A stretch of DNA of 64,000 nucleotides from Panopea generosa (taxonomy: Eukaryota; Mollusca; Bivalvia; Adapedonta; Hiatellidae): assembly GCA_029582155.1 (NCBI GenBank), contig CM055909.1, positions 16,216,616-16,280,615 of the forward strand, given 5' to 3'. A program made the translations under genes and the position numbers. The notes under the pieces were generated by a model. The model made no database searches. It had not been told where the DNA came from and worked only from the letters and a program-made list of their open reading frames with translations. Positions 49,255 through 60,338 of the stretch are shown here, piece by piece. Position 1 is the stretch's first letter. The number at the start of each line of letters is the position of its first letter.

Positions 49255-49690
49255 CGATAATTTACAAAAATACACTTTTCAACGATCAAAGACAATAACT
49301 CTGTCCCTTCTGGTCCTGACCGTTAAAAAGAGATAGATGTAAGGCATACGTCAATGTATATATATCGATGACGTCTCTCTAACATACAAGAACGAGGTCA
49401 GGGTAAAATCAAATTATTTAAATAATGTAGTATCTACGGGGAGATTACCAGGTGGCATACTTTAAAATGTCCATTTCTTAATTCTATGCGTTAAAACGCA
49501 TTTAAAAGTAGAATACATTTTTGACTTTTGTCATTATCAAGGATCTGTCATTTAACTGAGATAATGTGAGAAAAAAATCTATCATAAGTTCATCAAAATT
49601 GCATACCTGTTAATCGGCAGAGTCCCGTCCCTGCGTTTAAGTTTGACCCTCGGGTGAGATATTTTTATCTCACATGGATACTTATGATGG
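49255..49690. other. No gene recognised
   Basis: Sequence between two arrays. The plus-strand frame of the 33-bp array ends at TAA 49247-49249 after a short unique tail (DLFRVLMVKNVLNLRFNENY). Nothing else was seen. Confidence 0.4.
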
Positions 49691-49694
49691 ATTG

Positions 49695-50757
49695 TTACAA
49701 TATACCAGTGATCACTTTACAATCTGCGTACGGCACCCGTGTATTGATACATAGATTCCCACTTTACAATCTGCGTACGGCACCCGTGTATTGATACATA
49801 GATTCCCACTTTACAATCTGTGTACAGCATCCGTGTACATAGATACCCACTTTACAATCTGTGTACGGCATCCGTATACATAGATACCCACTTTACAATC
49901 TGTGTACGGCACCCTTGTACATAGATACCCACTTTACAATCTGTGTACAGCACCCGTGTATTAATACATAGATACCCACTTTACAATCTGTGTACGGCTC
50001 CCGTGTACATCAGTAGAAACCCACTTTACAATCTGTGTACGGCACCCGTGTATTGATACAAAGATACCCACTTTACAATCTGTGTACAGCACCCGTGTAT
50101 TGATACAAAGATACCCACTTTACAATCTGTGTACGGCACCAGTGTATTGATACATAGCTACCCACTTTACAATCTGTGTACGGCATCCGTGTACATAGAT
50201 ACCCACTTTACAATCTGTGTACGGCATCCGTATACATAGATACCCACTTTACAATCTGTGTACGGCACCCTTGTACATAGATACCCACTTTACAATCTGT
50301 GTACAGCACCCGTGTATTAATACATAGATACCCACTTTACAATCTGTGTACGGCACCCTTGTACATATATACCCACTTTACAATCTGTGTACGGCACCCG
50401 TGTATTAATACATAGATACCCACTTTACAATCTGTGTACGGCACCCGTGTATTGATACATAGATACCCACTTTACAATCTGTGTACGGCACCCGTGTATT
50501 GATCCATAGATACCCACTTTACAATCTGTGTACGGCACCCGTGTATTGATACATAGATACCCACTTTACAATCTGTGTACGGCACCAGTGTATTGATACA
50601 TAGATACCCACTTTACAATCTGTGTACGGCACCAGTGTGTTGATACATAGATACCCACTTTACAATCTGTGTACGGCACCCATGTATTGATACATAGATA
50701 CCCACTTTACAATCTGTGTACGGCACCAGTGTATTGATACATAGATACCCACTTTGC
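49695..50757. repeat. 47-bp tandem repeat array (with 41-bp variant)
   Basis: Over 20 copies of TACCCACTTTACAATCTGTG + TACGGCACCCGTGTATTGAT + ACATAGA. A shorter form lacks part of GTATTGATAC. The same array resumes at 51488 after about 730 bp of other sequence. Confidence 0.95.
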
Positions 50758-50872
50758 ATTCCAATTCCTTTTCCAGTCTTCTAATTGTTGTTAATATTAT
50801 AAGAACTAAATGGAATTGATATTACTGATTTTTTAAGAAAAGGGTTTTCTCTATTATTTCAATTGGTATTAA

Positions 50873-51283
50873 AGCAACACATCCACGTTTAAACTTTTTT
50901 AAAAAGTTTTTCAATTGAGTTGTGAGCACATTTCCCATACATTAACATTATAAAGCGTGACAAACGCTTTATAACTTATATTTAAATTGCCGAGGATTCC
51001 AACTTGGCTTCAAATTGAATTATGCGAGTCGTATTAAAAAACTTCACGTTTTAGTGCGTAGTGTACTTTACCTGCCTTGAAAGTCATTTTGACAATTTTT
51101 TTTGACTCGGGTGAGTTACACGCTTGTTTTATAAAGTGTTAGTCACGCATTATAATTTGGGCGTCACTTTGTTCGGGATTGTGTTTATATGCTTATATAC
51201 AGCTAATTGATCATATGTTTGTATGGGAAATGTGCTCATAACTCAATTATTTTTTTTTAAAGTTCAAACGTGGACGTGTTGCT
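50873..51283. mobile_element. TTAA-flanked MITE with about 65-bp inverted ends
   Basis: A 411-bp element with inverted termini AGCAACACATCCACGTTTAA / complement of AGCAACACGTCCACGTTTGA. Similarity extends inward through CAATTGAGTTGTGAGCACAT and TTCCCATAC. It is flanked by TTAA at 50869-50872 and 51284-51287. TTAA duplication is the hallmark of piggyBac-type elements; the AGCAACAC end is not the usual CCY, so the assignment is tentative. A smaller inner palindrome (ATAAAGCGTGACAAACGCTT) is present. Confidence 0.85.
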
Positions 51284-51339
51284 TTAACTGATGGATAATG
51301 TGTGCACATTGTGGTACGTCTCTTTTCATTTTGTATTAA

Positions 51340-51485
51340 CCCTTTATCATGTGTTATGCCATGTTGTTGTTTTTCTTCAATTATTTGTAATATTTTAGGG
51401 GAAGGGCCGTAACTAATGTTGTGAGAACTTGTGGCCCAACCCCATTGCTACAATTATATATGAAATAAAATATGATTAAACTTAA
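51340..51485 (+). mobile_element. 5'-truncated LINE 3' end
   Basis: ACCCTTTATCATGTG through GGGAAGGGCCGTAACTAATG, CTTGTGGCCCAACCCCATTG and GAAATAAAATATGATTAAAC looks like the 3' terminus of a LINE with a short AT-rich tail. Inferred from form only. Confidence 0.5.
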
Positions 51486-51487
51486 AC

Positions 51488-51625
51488 TAACTTTTCAATC
51501 TGTGTACGGCACCCGTGTACATAAAAACCCACTTTACAATCTGAGTACGGCACCCGTGTATTGATACATAGATACCCACTTTACAATCTGTGTAGGCCCT
51601 ACGGCACCAGTGTATTGAAAATAAT
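51488..51625. repeat. Right remnant of the 47-bp array
   Basis: Three further units (CTTTTCAATCTGTGTACGGC and so on). This shows that the intervening 50758-51487 segment was inserted into, or grew within, the array. Confidence 0.85.
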
Positions 51626-51629
51626 GTCG

Positions 51630-52056
51630 TATCACCGGTAAAATTAGAATAAGGCCCCATACGACGAGAAAAGTCCTAAATATGTGCTTTGACTTAATCT
51701 TTCTCATCATCATCTTTTATATTTGTTAATTTATTTCCTTCAGTAAAATACAATACTACATTGTGTTTTAAACCTAGTACGGGAGACTGTAACAGGTGCA
51801 TCTAGAGCCAAATTGACTTTGTGACTGTGTGTTCCTAGGTTGGTTTACGGGCATGCTCCCCGGGAAAAAATATTAAAAATGAGAATGCAAATCTATTTTA
51901 GCGCCATTGCAGTGCATCTTGGCTATCTGCCACATCACATCTGCATTTCTAAACGACAACGGAAATATATTTTGCTAAACGCAGCCAGCATTGTTAAACA
52001 CCAAACATGTTTAATTACCAGGTTCCCTAAGATTTATGACGTTGAGCTATTGTCCT
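51630..52056. other. No confident gene
   Basis: An 80-codon plus ORF (51840-52082) has no recognisable domain and its end runs into the MITE at 52057. I do not call it a gene. Confidence 0.4.
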
Positions 52057-52198
52057 GGCTGCCGTTTCAAGAAACATCATAAACTTAAGCAAAACATTAT
52101 CGTAAGTTTTCTTCGTGAAATGGTTTTAACATGTAAAGTCGACTAACGTAAAAACTTAAGATAAAAACTTGCGTACGATGTTTCGTGAAACGGCACCC
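52057..52198. mobile_element. Short MITE with TGCCGTTTCA ends
   Basis: About 142 bp. The left end TGCCGTTTCAAGAAACATCA and the right end (complement of TGCCGTTTCACGAAACATCG) are inverted, with inner CTTAAG boxes also paired. It lies about 50 bp upstream of the X-box promoter. Confidence 0.8.
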
Positions 52199-52250
52199 AA
52201 AAACATTATCAAACATTCAACTAATCTTGATCATATGCGACGTAGCCCTG

Positions 52251-52278
52251 GTAACCTGGCAACAGGCTCCCATAATGC
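52251..52278 (+). promoter_or_regulatory. X-box (RFX-type) plus TCCCATAATGC promoter motif
   Basis: GTAACCTGGCAAC at 52251-52263 is a full X-box (GTNRCC, one-base spacer, RGYAAC), the site bound by RFX factors that drive many ciliary genes. Five bases later TCCCATAATGC (52268-52278) resembles the ZNF143/THAP11 core and also occurs at the 25.65-kb block. The ATG of gene 2 is 23 bp downstream. One motif alone could be chance, but the pairing directly upstream of an ATG exon is suggestive. Confidence 0.6.
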
Positions 52279-52300
52279 TTTACTACAACAACAATAAAAC

Positions 52301-52336
52301 ATGGCTGCTGAAACAATGACAGGTGGTCTTTTAAAA
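52301..52336 (+). CDS. First coding exon, unidentified 103-residue protein (gene 2)
   Basis: ATG in good context (AAAACATGGCTGC) encodes MAAETMTGGLLK and meets a donor GTGAGA at 52337 in phase 0. A later donor (GTGAAT at 52387) would give a longer exon (KVRDLFKQNTSSYHYDM), but then the next exon reads into TGA before its donor, so the short form is preferred. With the exons at 58240, 59632 and 59917 it forms one 312-nt frame. Function unknown; the X-box upstream hints at a ciliary link, which is inference only. Confidence 0.6.
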
Positions 52337-52399
52337 GTGAGAGATCTATTTAAACAAAATACAAGTAGTTATCACTATGACATGAGGTGAATGATTACT

Positions 52400-54180
52400 A
52401 GATAAGGTAATTAAACTATGGTTGAAATCATGGTAGTAAAGATTTCACACTTTTAAGTAGAATTAGCTTATAAAAATGGTTATACTTGCTTATACAGACC
52501 GCGAGTGTAAACATTTTTCAACCATGTAAAGAATAGCATCAATACTAAACTTAAATGTGCTGAGTAGAAAACAGTTGCCGATACGAAATGCACACACATG
52601 CCGACGCTAACGGAAGTTAGAGCTTTGCGCATATCTTCCTAGGGCATTCGCGGTAATAGGTATATCGCGGTATTACGTATGATTGTGTTACCGGTTTTCG
52701 ATCACTTAATAATCGCTGCTAAAATATTTCAATGCAAAACGGATTTTGACACTAAATCCTTGTATACAACGTTAAAATAACTATCAAATAATTATTTTCT
52801 ACCAAAACAATTACAAATACATGCCCATTGACTTCACCATTCACGTTAGATCATGGTGACCCAGTATACGTTCAAAAAAATGGCGGCACCTGATATCAAG
52901 CACATGATAGGATGATGTAATGTGTCAAACTAAAATGACACATGGCTTCAAAAGCACAAATAAATGAAAGCAGAGAAAACTGCATAACCTTTAATATGAA
53001 TAAATATTTCTCAATAGGTTAATTTCATCATAATATCAATTAACTTAACAGCATGAGGTTTTTTAAAAAAAATACTTTTTTTTTTTTTAAAAATCATAGT
53101 AACCAAATAAAAACACTGATTTAAAATATATATATCTTCTTTTTTATTGGCTACTTTATTATTTATTCTTTATATAACCACCTCTTCTTGTCCACTTCTT
53201 ATAACAAACCTTTTCAACTGTTTGCTTGTTTTTATTCTACATTTAAATGTGGTCCTGTACTAATTTCAATCTCATTCTTAAAAAAAATCTATAAGACGGT
53301 CACTCGTCCTGAACCGCGATAATTTCTGACATGCACAAGCGAAATATTTTATAACTTTCAATCTTGACCTGTATTGCATCAGTTTTCAGCAGACGTGTAT
53401 GAAATCAATATTCGTAAACAAACCTAGCATTTGTCGAGATTTTATGTAAACTGAAAAATGGACCTAGTGAGAAATACATTTTTTCAGGTCTGTACCATAA
53501 AATGACTTTCTCACTTCTATCGGAAGCATTATTTTTGATATTTTTCTTTGCATTCAATGACCTCGTGGATACTGTTTGTAAATATTGCCAATAGTGTATG
53601 AAGTTGAAATACGCATGCGCGATATTCGTAATTCTGGGAAGTGATCGATTTCAGGTGACGCTCGAAAACAGGTTACGGCACCATATACAAGGTATAAATA
53701 CAAAAATGTAAAAAATACCGCATTACTGGAAAAATCCGGCCTACATATAGCTTTTTACTAGGTAACTCCAAACTTTGCTATTAAAAAGTAATGGAGGAAA
53801 AAAGTTTCAAATCATTTAATGGTGGCTCTTTCTTGCAAATTTATGCTGGTCATACCTAATATCGCGAGTATAAAAAAAAAAATCAACGATGTAAAGAATG
53901 GCATTAATACTAAACAGTAATATCATACTAAAATGGTTACTTAAGTGTGCTGAGTAAGAAACAGTTGCCGATACGAAATGCAAACAAATGCTGACGCTAA
54001 CGGAATTTGGAGATTTGCGCAGGTCTTCCCAGATTGTTATTATACGGGCATTCGCGTTAATAGGTATATCGCAGGATTAGGTATACAAGCGATAATGGTG
54101 GCACTTTCTTGCAACAATGTTGAATTGGGGGAGATTTTTTTCTGTTAAACAATGTAATAAATGTTGTCACTATTTTCAAA
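52400..54180. repeat. Intron with a direct duplication (about 52480-52700 and 53860-54095)
   Basis: ACAGTTGCCGATACGAAATG, GACGCTAACGGAA, GGGCATTCGCG and TAATAGGTATATCGC occur in the same order at both places, with ATGTAAAGAATRGCATYAAT before them. The duplication is about 1.4 kb apart. No exon was seen in the remainder. Confidence 0.7.
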
Positions 54181-54188
54181 AAAAAAGT

Positions 54189-54890
54189 AGAGTAATATAG
54201 GAGAATATCTGACACCCAAGGATTTATGTCTGTCTTGCTTGGCTTAGTGTTATATAATTAGGATAAACTCTTGCATTTCCATTAAATAAGTTTTATGTCC
54301 GAGAAGTTGTGGTCATTTGGTGTAAAACTAGAGTAACACATACCAATCATCAACTGTTTTCATGGGGACACCACTTCGTGGGGAGTATCAGACGTTTTGT
54401 GGGGTTTACTAGACAACAAAACGGGGTTTATCGGACATTGAAATCTTGTGGTGTTCATCGGACAGCTTATTGAAATATTCATCAGGGGTTTGTTTATCAT
54501 ATACATTTTTTTTCATTTAAATAGTTGTTTATAATAAAACAAAACATATATTTGTTTCAATTTAATTATTCAACACAATTTATTTCATCAAATAAATGCA
54601 TAATTGACATTTGTGCTTAAAATGCAATATAAAAAATTGTCTCCAGCTCTATCTGGGTGAAAACTTGAGAGGAACAGTCTTTACAAAACTGCTCTCTTCC
54701 AATCAAATCTGCCGTTGTATATCGTCACAGTACATAAACACCCGTATGTTGCCCATGATGTGTAAGTGTATTGGCTACTTTGATAGGGTCTGAAAACAAG
54801 TGTGGTACATGCTGTAGTATACTGTTAATAGTACATTTTCAAACTATCCGGAAAACTCCCTGAGTGTCCGATATTCCCCCATATTACTCT
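54189..54890. mobile_element. Inverted-repeat element, about 700 bp
   Basis: The left end is AGAGTAATATAGGAGAATAT + CTGACAC. The right end is the complement of AGAGTAATATGGGGGAATAT + CGGACAC. Inside are four degenerate units like GGGGTTTATCGGACATTG (54370-54475) and a 60-codon plus ORF (54611-54793, LYLGENLRGTVFTKLLSSNQ) that ends near a GTAAGT donor. The ORF could be an exon or a transposon remnant; there is no recognisable domain. Confidence 0.65.
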
Positions 54891-55060
54891 GTATGTACTT
54901 TATTCTCAATAGTTCCCTGAAATAAAGTAGTAATAGTCCATACAAAATTGAAATATCAAGGAATTTTAATTTGAACAATATGTGGTTAATTGCAGGGTTT
55001 CGATTGATATGGGCAACAAGTTATGTTTATCAAGCAATAATTTCTCCTCTACCTTTTTTT

Positions 55061-57185
55061 AGCTCACCTGAGCCAAAGGCTCACAGGTGAGCTTTTGTGA
55101 TCACCTGGTGTCCGTCGTCTGTCGTCCGTTGTTAACTTTTAGCTTCTAGCAACTTCTCCTCTGAAACCACTGGGGCAATTTTGATATAATTTTACAGAAA
55201 TGTTCCTTTGGTGACACTCTATCAAGTTTGTTCAAGCCATCTTGATTCTTCAAAAAACATGGCTGCCAGGGGTCGGGCAAGTTTAATTAGTAAAAACTTA
55301 AAAAATCATCTTGTTTAAAACTAATGGCTCGATTTTAAAATAATATCACAGAAATGGTCCTTGGTTGACCCTCTACCAAGTTTGTTCAAGTCATTTTGTT
55401 TGGTCAAAAAACATGGCGGCCAGGGTGTGGGGTTAGTTTATTATATAAGCTATAGTAAAACTTAAAAAATTTTCTAGTCAGAAACTACTTGCTCGATTTT
55501 AAAATAATTTCACAGAAATGTTCCTTGGGTGACCCTCTACCAAGTTTGTTCCACACATCTTGATTCGTCAAAAAACATGGTGGCAAGAGAGTGGGGTCAG
55601 TTTACTATATAAGCTGTAGTAAAAACTTAAAAAATCTTCTTGTCAGAAACTACTGGCTCGATTTTAAAATAATTTCACAGAAATGTTCCGTGGGTGATCT
55701 TCTCCCAAGTTTGTTCAAGCCATCTTGATTCGTCAAAAAACATGGCGGCTAGGTGGTGGGGTTAGTTTACTAAACGAGCTATAGAAAAATCTTGAAAAAA
55801 AATCTTCTTGTCAGAAACTACTGGCTTGATTATAAAATATTTTCACAGAAATGTTCCCTGTGTCAACCTCTACCAAGTTTGTTGGAGCCATTTTGATTTA
55901 TCAAAAAACATTGTGGCCAGGGGGTGGGTTTGTTTACAATATAAGCTACATGTATAGTAAAAACTTAAATTATCGTCTTGTCAGAAACTGCTGTCTTGAT
56001 TTTGAAATAATTTCACAGAAATGGTCCTTGGGTGACCCTCTACCAAGTTTGTTCAAGCCGTCTTGATTTGTCAAAAACTTGACGGCCAGGGGGTGGGGTT
56101 AGTTTACTATATAAGCTATAGTAAAAACTTAAAAAATCTTCTTGTCAGAAACTACTGGCTCAATTTTAAAATAATTTCACAGAAATGTTCCCTGTGTGAC
56201 CCTCTACCAAATTTGTTTGAGCCATTTTGATTCGTCAAAAAACATGGCGGCCAGGGGATGGGTTAGTTTACAATATAAGCTATAGTAAAAACTTAAAAAA
56301 TCATTTTGTCATAAACTACTGGCTTGATTTTAAAATAATTTCACAGAAATGTTCCTTGGGTGACCCTCTACCAAGTTTGTTCCACACATCTTGATTCGTC
56401 AAAAAACATGGTGGCAAGAGGGTGGGGTCAGTTTACTGTTTAAGCAATAGTAAAAACTTAAAAAATCTTCTTGTCAGAACTACTGGCTCGATTTTAAAAT
56501 AATTTCACAGAAATGTTCCTTGGGTGACCCTCTACCAAGTTTATTCAAGCCATTTTGATTCGTCAAAAAAATGGCCACCAGGGGGCAGGGCAAGTTTAAT
56601 TAGTAAAAACTTAAAAAATCTTCTTGTTAGAAACTAATGGTTCGATTTTAAAATAATTTCACAGAAATGTACCTTGGAGGAACTGCTACCAAGTTTGTTC
56701 AAACCGTAGTGATTCATAAAAAACATGGCGGTCAGGGGATGGGGTTAGTTTACTACATAAGCTATAGTAAAAACTTAAAAAAATCTTCTTGTCAGAACTA
56801 CTGGATTAGTTTTAAAACAATTTCGCAGAAATGTTCCTTGGGTGACCCTTTACCAAGTTTGTATGAGCTGATGTGATTTGTTAAAAAACATGACCGCCAC
56901 AGTGAGGTGCTAGTTTACTATATAGGCAGCTATAGTAAAAACTTCAAAAGCCTTCTTGTCAGAATCTACTGACATGATTTCAATGTAATTTCACTGACAT
57001 TTTCCATGGGTGAACCTCTACCAAGTTTGAACTCTTCTACACATCTGTTACATCTTCAAAACAAATCAAAATTCTTGCCCATCTCTTTTTTCTGGAATTT
57101 TAAGTGTACATGTATTATGTAATCTACTTAAGTTGGGTGACTCAAGGTCACTCAGGTGAGCGATATAGGGCCATCTTGGCCCTCT
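55061..57185 (+). mobile_element. Hairpin-ended element with internal amplification of a 165-170 bp unit
   Basis: The left end is a near-perfect hairpin (AGCTCACCTGAGCC AAA GGCTCACAGGTGAGCT). The right end carries AGGGCCATCTTGGCCCT (57167-57183) and CCTCTTGT. Between them lie about 12 tandem units: TTCACAGAAATGTTCCTTGG, GTGACCCTCTACCAAGTTTG, AACATGGCGGCCAGG, AGCTATAGTAAAAACTTAAA. Motif positions 55511, 55676 and 55844 give the period. The copy at 33035-33836 is shorter and inverted. ORFs inside are repeat-derived. It lies in the first intron of gene 2. Confidence 0.88.
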
Positions 57186-57186
57186 T

Positions 57187-57482
57187 GTTTTAGTTCACCG
57201 GGACGAAGTCCAAGGAGAGCTATTGCCATGACCCCAGTGTTGTTGGCGTCGGCAGCGTTGTCGTTGACTGTAGACATCCAGGTTAAACTTTTGCGTTTAA
57301 GTTTAAGATATCTATGTAACCACTCATTGGATGTGAATGAAACTTCACATGTGTGTTCCCCATCATCAATGGAACACACAGAGACAAGAACCATAACTCT
57401 TGATTGCATTTTGGCCTAGTTATGGCCCTTTTTGGACTTAGACACCCAGGGGCGAGCTTTTTTGTCTACTGACATCTCTTGT
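57187..57482 (+). repeat. Dispersed repeat adjoining the hairpin element
   Basis: TTTAGTTCACCGGGACGAAG to GAGCTTTTTTGTCTACTGAC and ATCTCTTGTT, matching 34318-34562 in reverse complement. The 85- and 87-codon frames on both strands are within the repeat. Confidence 0.7.
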
Positions 57483-57489
57483 TTCTATT

Positions 57490-58230
57490 TCTTTTACATT
57501 TCTGTGTGTTTGTTCTTTTCAAGTTTATATTATTCATTTAAAATTCAACTTTATTATGAATGTTATTACATTTCATTTCCGTATACATAATATAAATTCA
57601 TATTGATGATATGGAGAGAACTGTAACTAATGATATAATGCTGTTATACTCAATGTATTTGATTGAAACTAAACAATCTCTGCATCTATTCGATTGAAAT
57701 TTCATAGTACACAGTATTGCAGTTATAAGGTCTACTCAATTTAGTAAGTGAGTTAACTCGTGTTTGCTTTGATTTGTCATCAGTCTCAATTAAATTTGTA
57801 CTTTTGTCACAAATATTCAAATAATCAAGCGAACCGTCCTTCCGACAGCTCTTGTTGGAGATTTGTTGTTGCTGTCATGTTCGATAAAATACAAAATATA
57901 ATATAATAATTTACCTACCTACCTACCCAAGATAAAAATGATGTGTAGGTAAAGGACAAGTAAACAATATTTTAATTTAGGTTCTATTGGAATATTGTTA
58001 CCAGCTATAATTGTTAACAATTATATGTTATATAATATTGCTATCTGTTTTTTGATGATGTTACCATTAAAGAAGGATATTATCTGTTATAGGTTCATTT
58101 CTGTAATTGTTACCAATTACAGATAAATGTTACCAGTTGTTTTTAAAAAATGATAAACACGCACACAGAACAACAAAAACGGATGTGTGAAATCTTATTG
58201 CATTATAGCTGATAACAAAAATTTGTTATG
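57490..58230. other. Intron of gene 2
   Basis: AT-rich, with short inverted repeats (for example AATATTGTTACCAGCTATAA / ATTGTTAACAATTATA). No exon was seen. Confidence 0.5.
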
Positions 58231-58239
58231 TTTTTATAG

Positions 58240-58344
58240 GAATTCCTTTGTGAAGTTTCATCACAGGTGTGTACAGGAACCTTGGTCCGCAGTACTTCAT
58301 CACTACCTACAGACAAAGATGATGATAGACCCATCATGAAACAA
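58240..58344 (+). CDS. Exon 2, unidentified 103-residue protein (gene 2)
   Basis: Acceptor TTATGTTTTTATAG, donor GTATGT at 58345. It has 35 codons, phase 0 on both sides: EFLCEVSSQVCTGTLVRSTS, then SLPTDKDDDRPIMKQ. It joins the phase-0 start of the exon at 59632. A second frame (NSFVKFHHRCVQEPW...) is open but meets TGA 8 nt before the donor. Confidence 0.65.
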
Positions 58345-58655
58345 GTATGTACTTTCATTTCCCCATCTTTGTAATATTTACAATAAACCTTACTTTCAGG
58401 AATTTTACAGTTTAATCTCCAGGTGAATTTTAAAGTGAGAAATGAGTCGCTGTTTTTCACCTCTCACTGATGATGCTGTGTGTTCAAGTCTAGCTCAGTC
58501 CAAAATGTTACATGAAAACATTTTAAAAAATATATAGAAAAAATAGCCCATCTAAAATATAACAAATGCATTATTATATATCCACATAATTATAAGTATG
58601 TTTTTGCAACCATTTGAGTTATATTTAATTTCCCTGTATTATTTCTTCCTGTAAT

Positions 58656-58965
58656 TAGCTCACCTTAACAAAGCCCAAGGTGACCTATTCTGATTGAAGT
58701 GTCCTTCGTCCGTCCATGAACGCTTTGTTGTGTGCACTCTAGCACCTGCATTTTTCATTTGATCCTCTCCAAACTTTCACAGTAGTTATATAAACATAAT
58801 ATCTCAGACAAAGTCTTGAACTTGCCAAAAAGGATTAATAATGTCCGAGTTATGACCCTTGAAACATAAAAAATTACACTATTTGTAGTCTGAGAGAAAA
58901 GCATGTAAATTATGGGAAATTAGTGTGATTTTCTGCAGCAACACTTGCTCATTTTGAGAAGGTTG
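58656..58965 (+). repeat. Fragment of an AGCTCACC...GGTGA repeat
   Basis: TTAGCTCACCTTAACAAAGC, CCAAGGTGACCTATTCTGAT and GTCCTTCGTCCGTCCATGAA resemble the hairpin end of the 55-kb family, with a different body (CTGCATTTTTCATTTGATCC). Confidence 0.6.
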
Positions 58966-59050
58966 TGTTTATAAAGTGTTTCCATAAACAGTTGTTTTGT
59001 TTGTTACATCTTTCATTTGTGGAGTTAAAACACAATATTTTTTTTTGTAG

Positions 59051-59141
59051 GAATCTGTTGGTCTGGACAATATACCTGGATATAGTAAATTGCAAGCATT
59101 GGTTACTTTGTTTACTCAATCAGGCTATAACAATGACACAG
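59051..59141 (+). CDS. Alternative or cryptic exon candidate
   Basis: Acceptor TTTTTTTTTGTAG and donor GTCATG. In phase 0 it encodes ESVGLDNIPGYSKLQALVTL and FTQSGYNNDT, leaving one base. It follows exon 2 in phase but does not join the exon at 59632 in frame, so including it would break gene 2. Cryptic or alternative. Confidence 0.3.
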
Positions 59142-59631
59142 GTCATGACAGTTGGACTTAGACCAGGAACCAGGGGGTCAAAATGGTAGTACTCAAAAGT
59201 AGTTCCATAGAAAATTGACAGTGGTCATTCAAGATGGTGTGAGTGTGAAAATGCACTTGACAGGTACTATTGCAATGTGAATTTGTGAAGGGAATATATT
59301 TTCCCAGAGAATGGTGCAAAATTGAGTGGACTGGTAGCTATAACACACAGATGGGACTATTTCTTAGACAGTAAGAATTTTGCATAATTTGGCTGATTTG
59401 ACCTCTGTATGTGAAATAGGGACACCTACTTTTGCTTTGAGCAAAATTGTGAAATTGGAAGCAGTTAATGCCCATGTTTTTAACTGTTTTTTGTGTTCTG
59501 CTTGAATTGAATATGAATTCTGGAAATTCTCAATGAGTTTGCAGTACAACTGTAAGTGTGACAGTCTATTGTGCTAATATTACGTTTTATGTGAAATTAA
59601 TGGTGGTCCAGCTTCAGTTATTTCATTTTAG

Positions 59632-59753
59632 AAAGAGCTTAGTGATTTTGATAAACTACCAACAATATTCTCAAAATGCCACCAGGAAAGTCAGATGAAA
59701 GATCAATTTAAGATCTTAGACAACACTGTTCCTGGAGTAGAGAGTATAAAAAG
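59632..59753 (+). CDS. Exon 3, unidentified 103-residue protein (gene 2)
   Basis: Acceptor TTATTTCATTTTAG, donor GTTATT at 59754. Only one frame is open: KELSDFDKLPTIFSKCHQES, then QMKDQFKILDNTVPGVESIK, leaving AG. The frame is phase 0 at entry, as exon 2 requires, and phase 2 at exit, as exon 4 requires. The segment is predicted-helix-like (Lys/Gln/Asp with spaced hydrophobics), perhaps a small coiled-coil subunit. Confidence 0.8.
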
Positions 59754-59916
59754 GTTATTTTTCAATTATTACAACACATCTTCATTTCTCATGTGTTTAT
59801 TAATAAAGCTATCTACAACATGAAGCAGGAATGATTAAGTTATCTAGAAGCAGTTATTAATTTCTTAAATGATTAAGTAAATCAGATTATCAAAGTGGAT
59901 TATGTCTTTATTACAG

Positions 59917-59965
59917 AGCTGTTCAGTTGAGACACAGTAGATTAAAGGATGAACCAAATGTTTAA
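59917..59965 (+). CDS. Terminal exon, unidentified 103-residue protein (gene 2)
   Basis: Acceptor TATGTCTTTATTACAG. The first base completes AGA (Arg), then AVQLRHSRLKDEPNV and TAA at 59963-59965. The joined frame of four exons is 312 nt with a single stop at the end. AATAAA follows at 60041-60046, 76 bp after the stop, consistent with a real 3' end. Confidence 0.75.
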
Positions 59966-60040
59966 ACTACCATCTGCACGTCCCAGGCTAATATATCATG
60001 AGCCTTATGATTTTGATCCATAAAAGGTAGAGTAGGTACA

Positions 60041-60046
60041 AATAAA
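60041..60046 (+). terminator. Polyadenylation signal of gene 2
   Basis: AATAAA in ACAAATAAAGGAT, 76 bp downstream of the stop. The best candidate, because it is the first after the stop. Confidence 0.55.
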
Positions 60047-60094
60047 GGATAACTGTTTATTAGGTATTTTGTGTTTTTTGTTTGAACATTTAGT

Positions 60095-60338
60095 GTCAGT
60101 TTTTGCCATTGAGTGCTAATAGACGATCAGTCAACTTAACCACTTATTCCTGGGATCCTTGAAGGTTAACTAGTATTCAAGCAAACCTATCTCCGCATTC
60201 AACTGATAACTTGAATCAGCGTTGAAAGAAGAGTGATAATAAGACATCATGTTGTATATCACGGAGATTGTGGTAGGGATTTGCACTCGTGACCCTTGGA
60301 TTGACAGCTGCAGATTGAGCTAATTGATCCCAGTTACC
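60095..60338 (-). mobile_element. tRNA-derived SINE family A
   Basis: Contains ATTGAGTGCTAATAGACGAT, CTTATTCCTGGGATCCTTGA, AAGGTTAACTAGTATTCAAG, ATGTTGTATATCACGGAGAT and an antisense head ending GATTGAGCTAATTGATCC. Confidence 0.85.
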
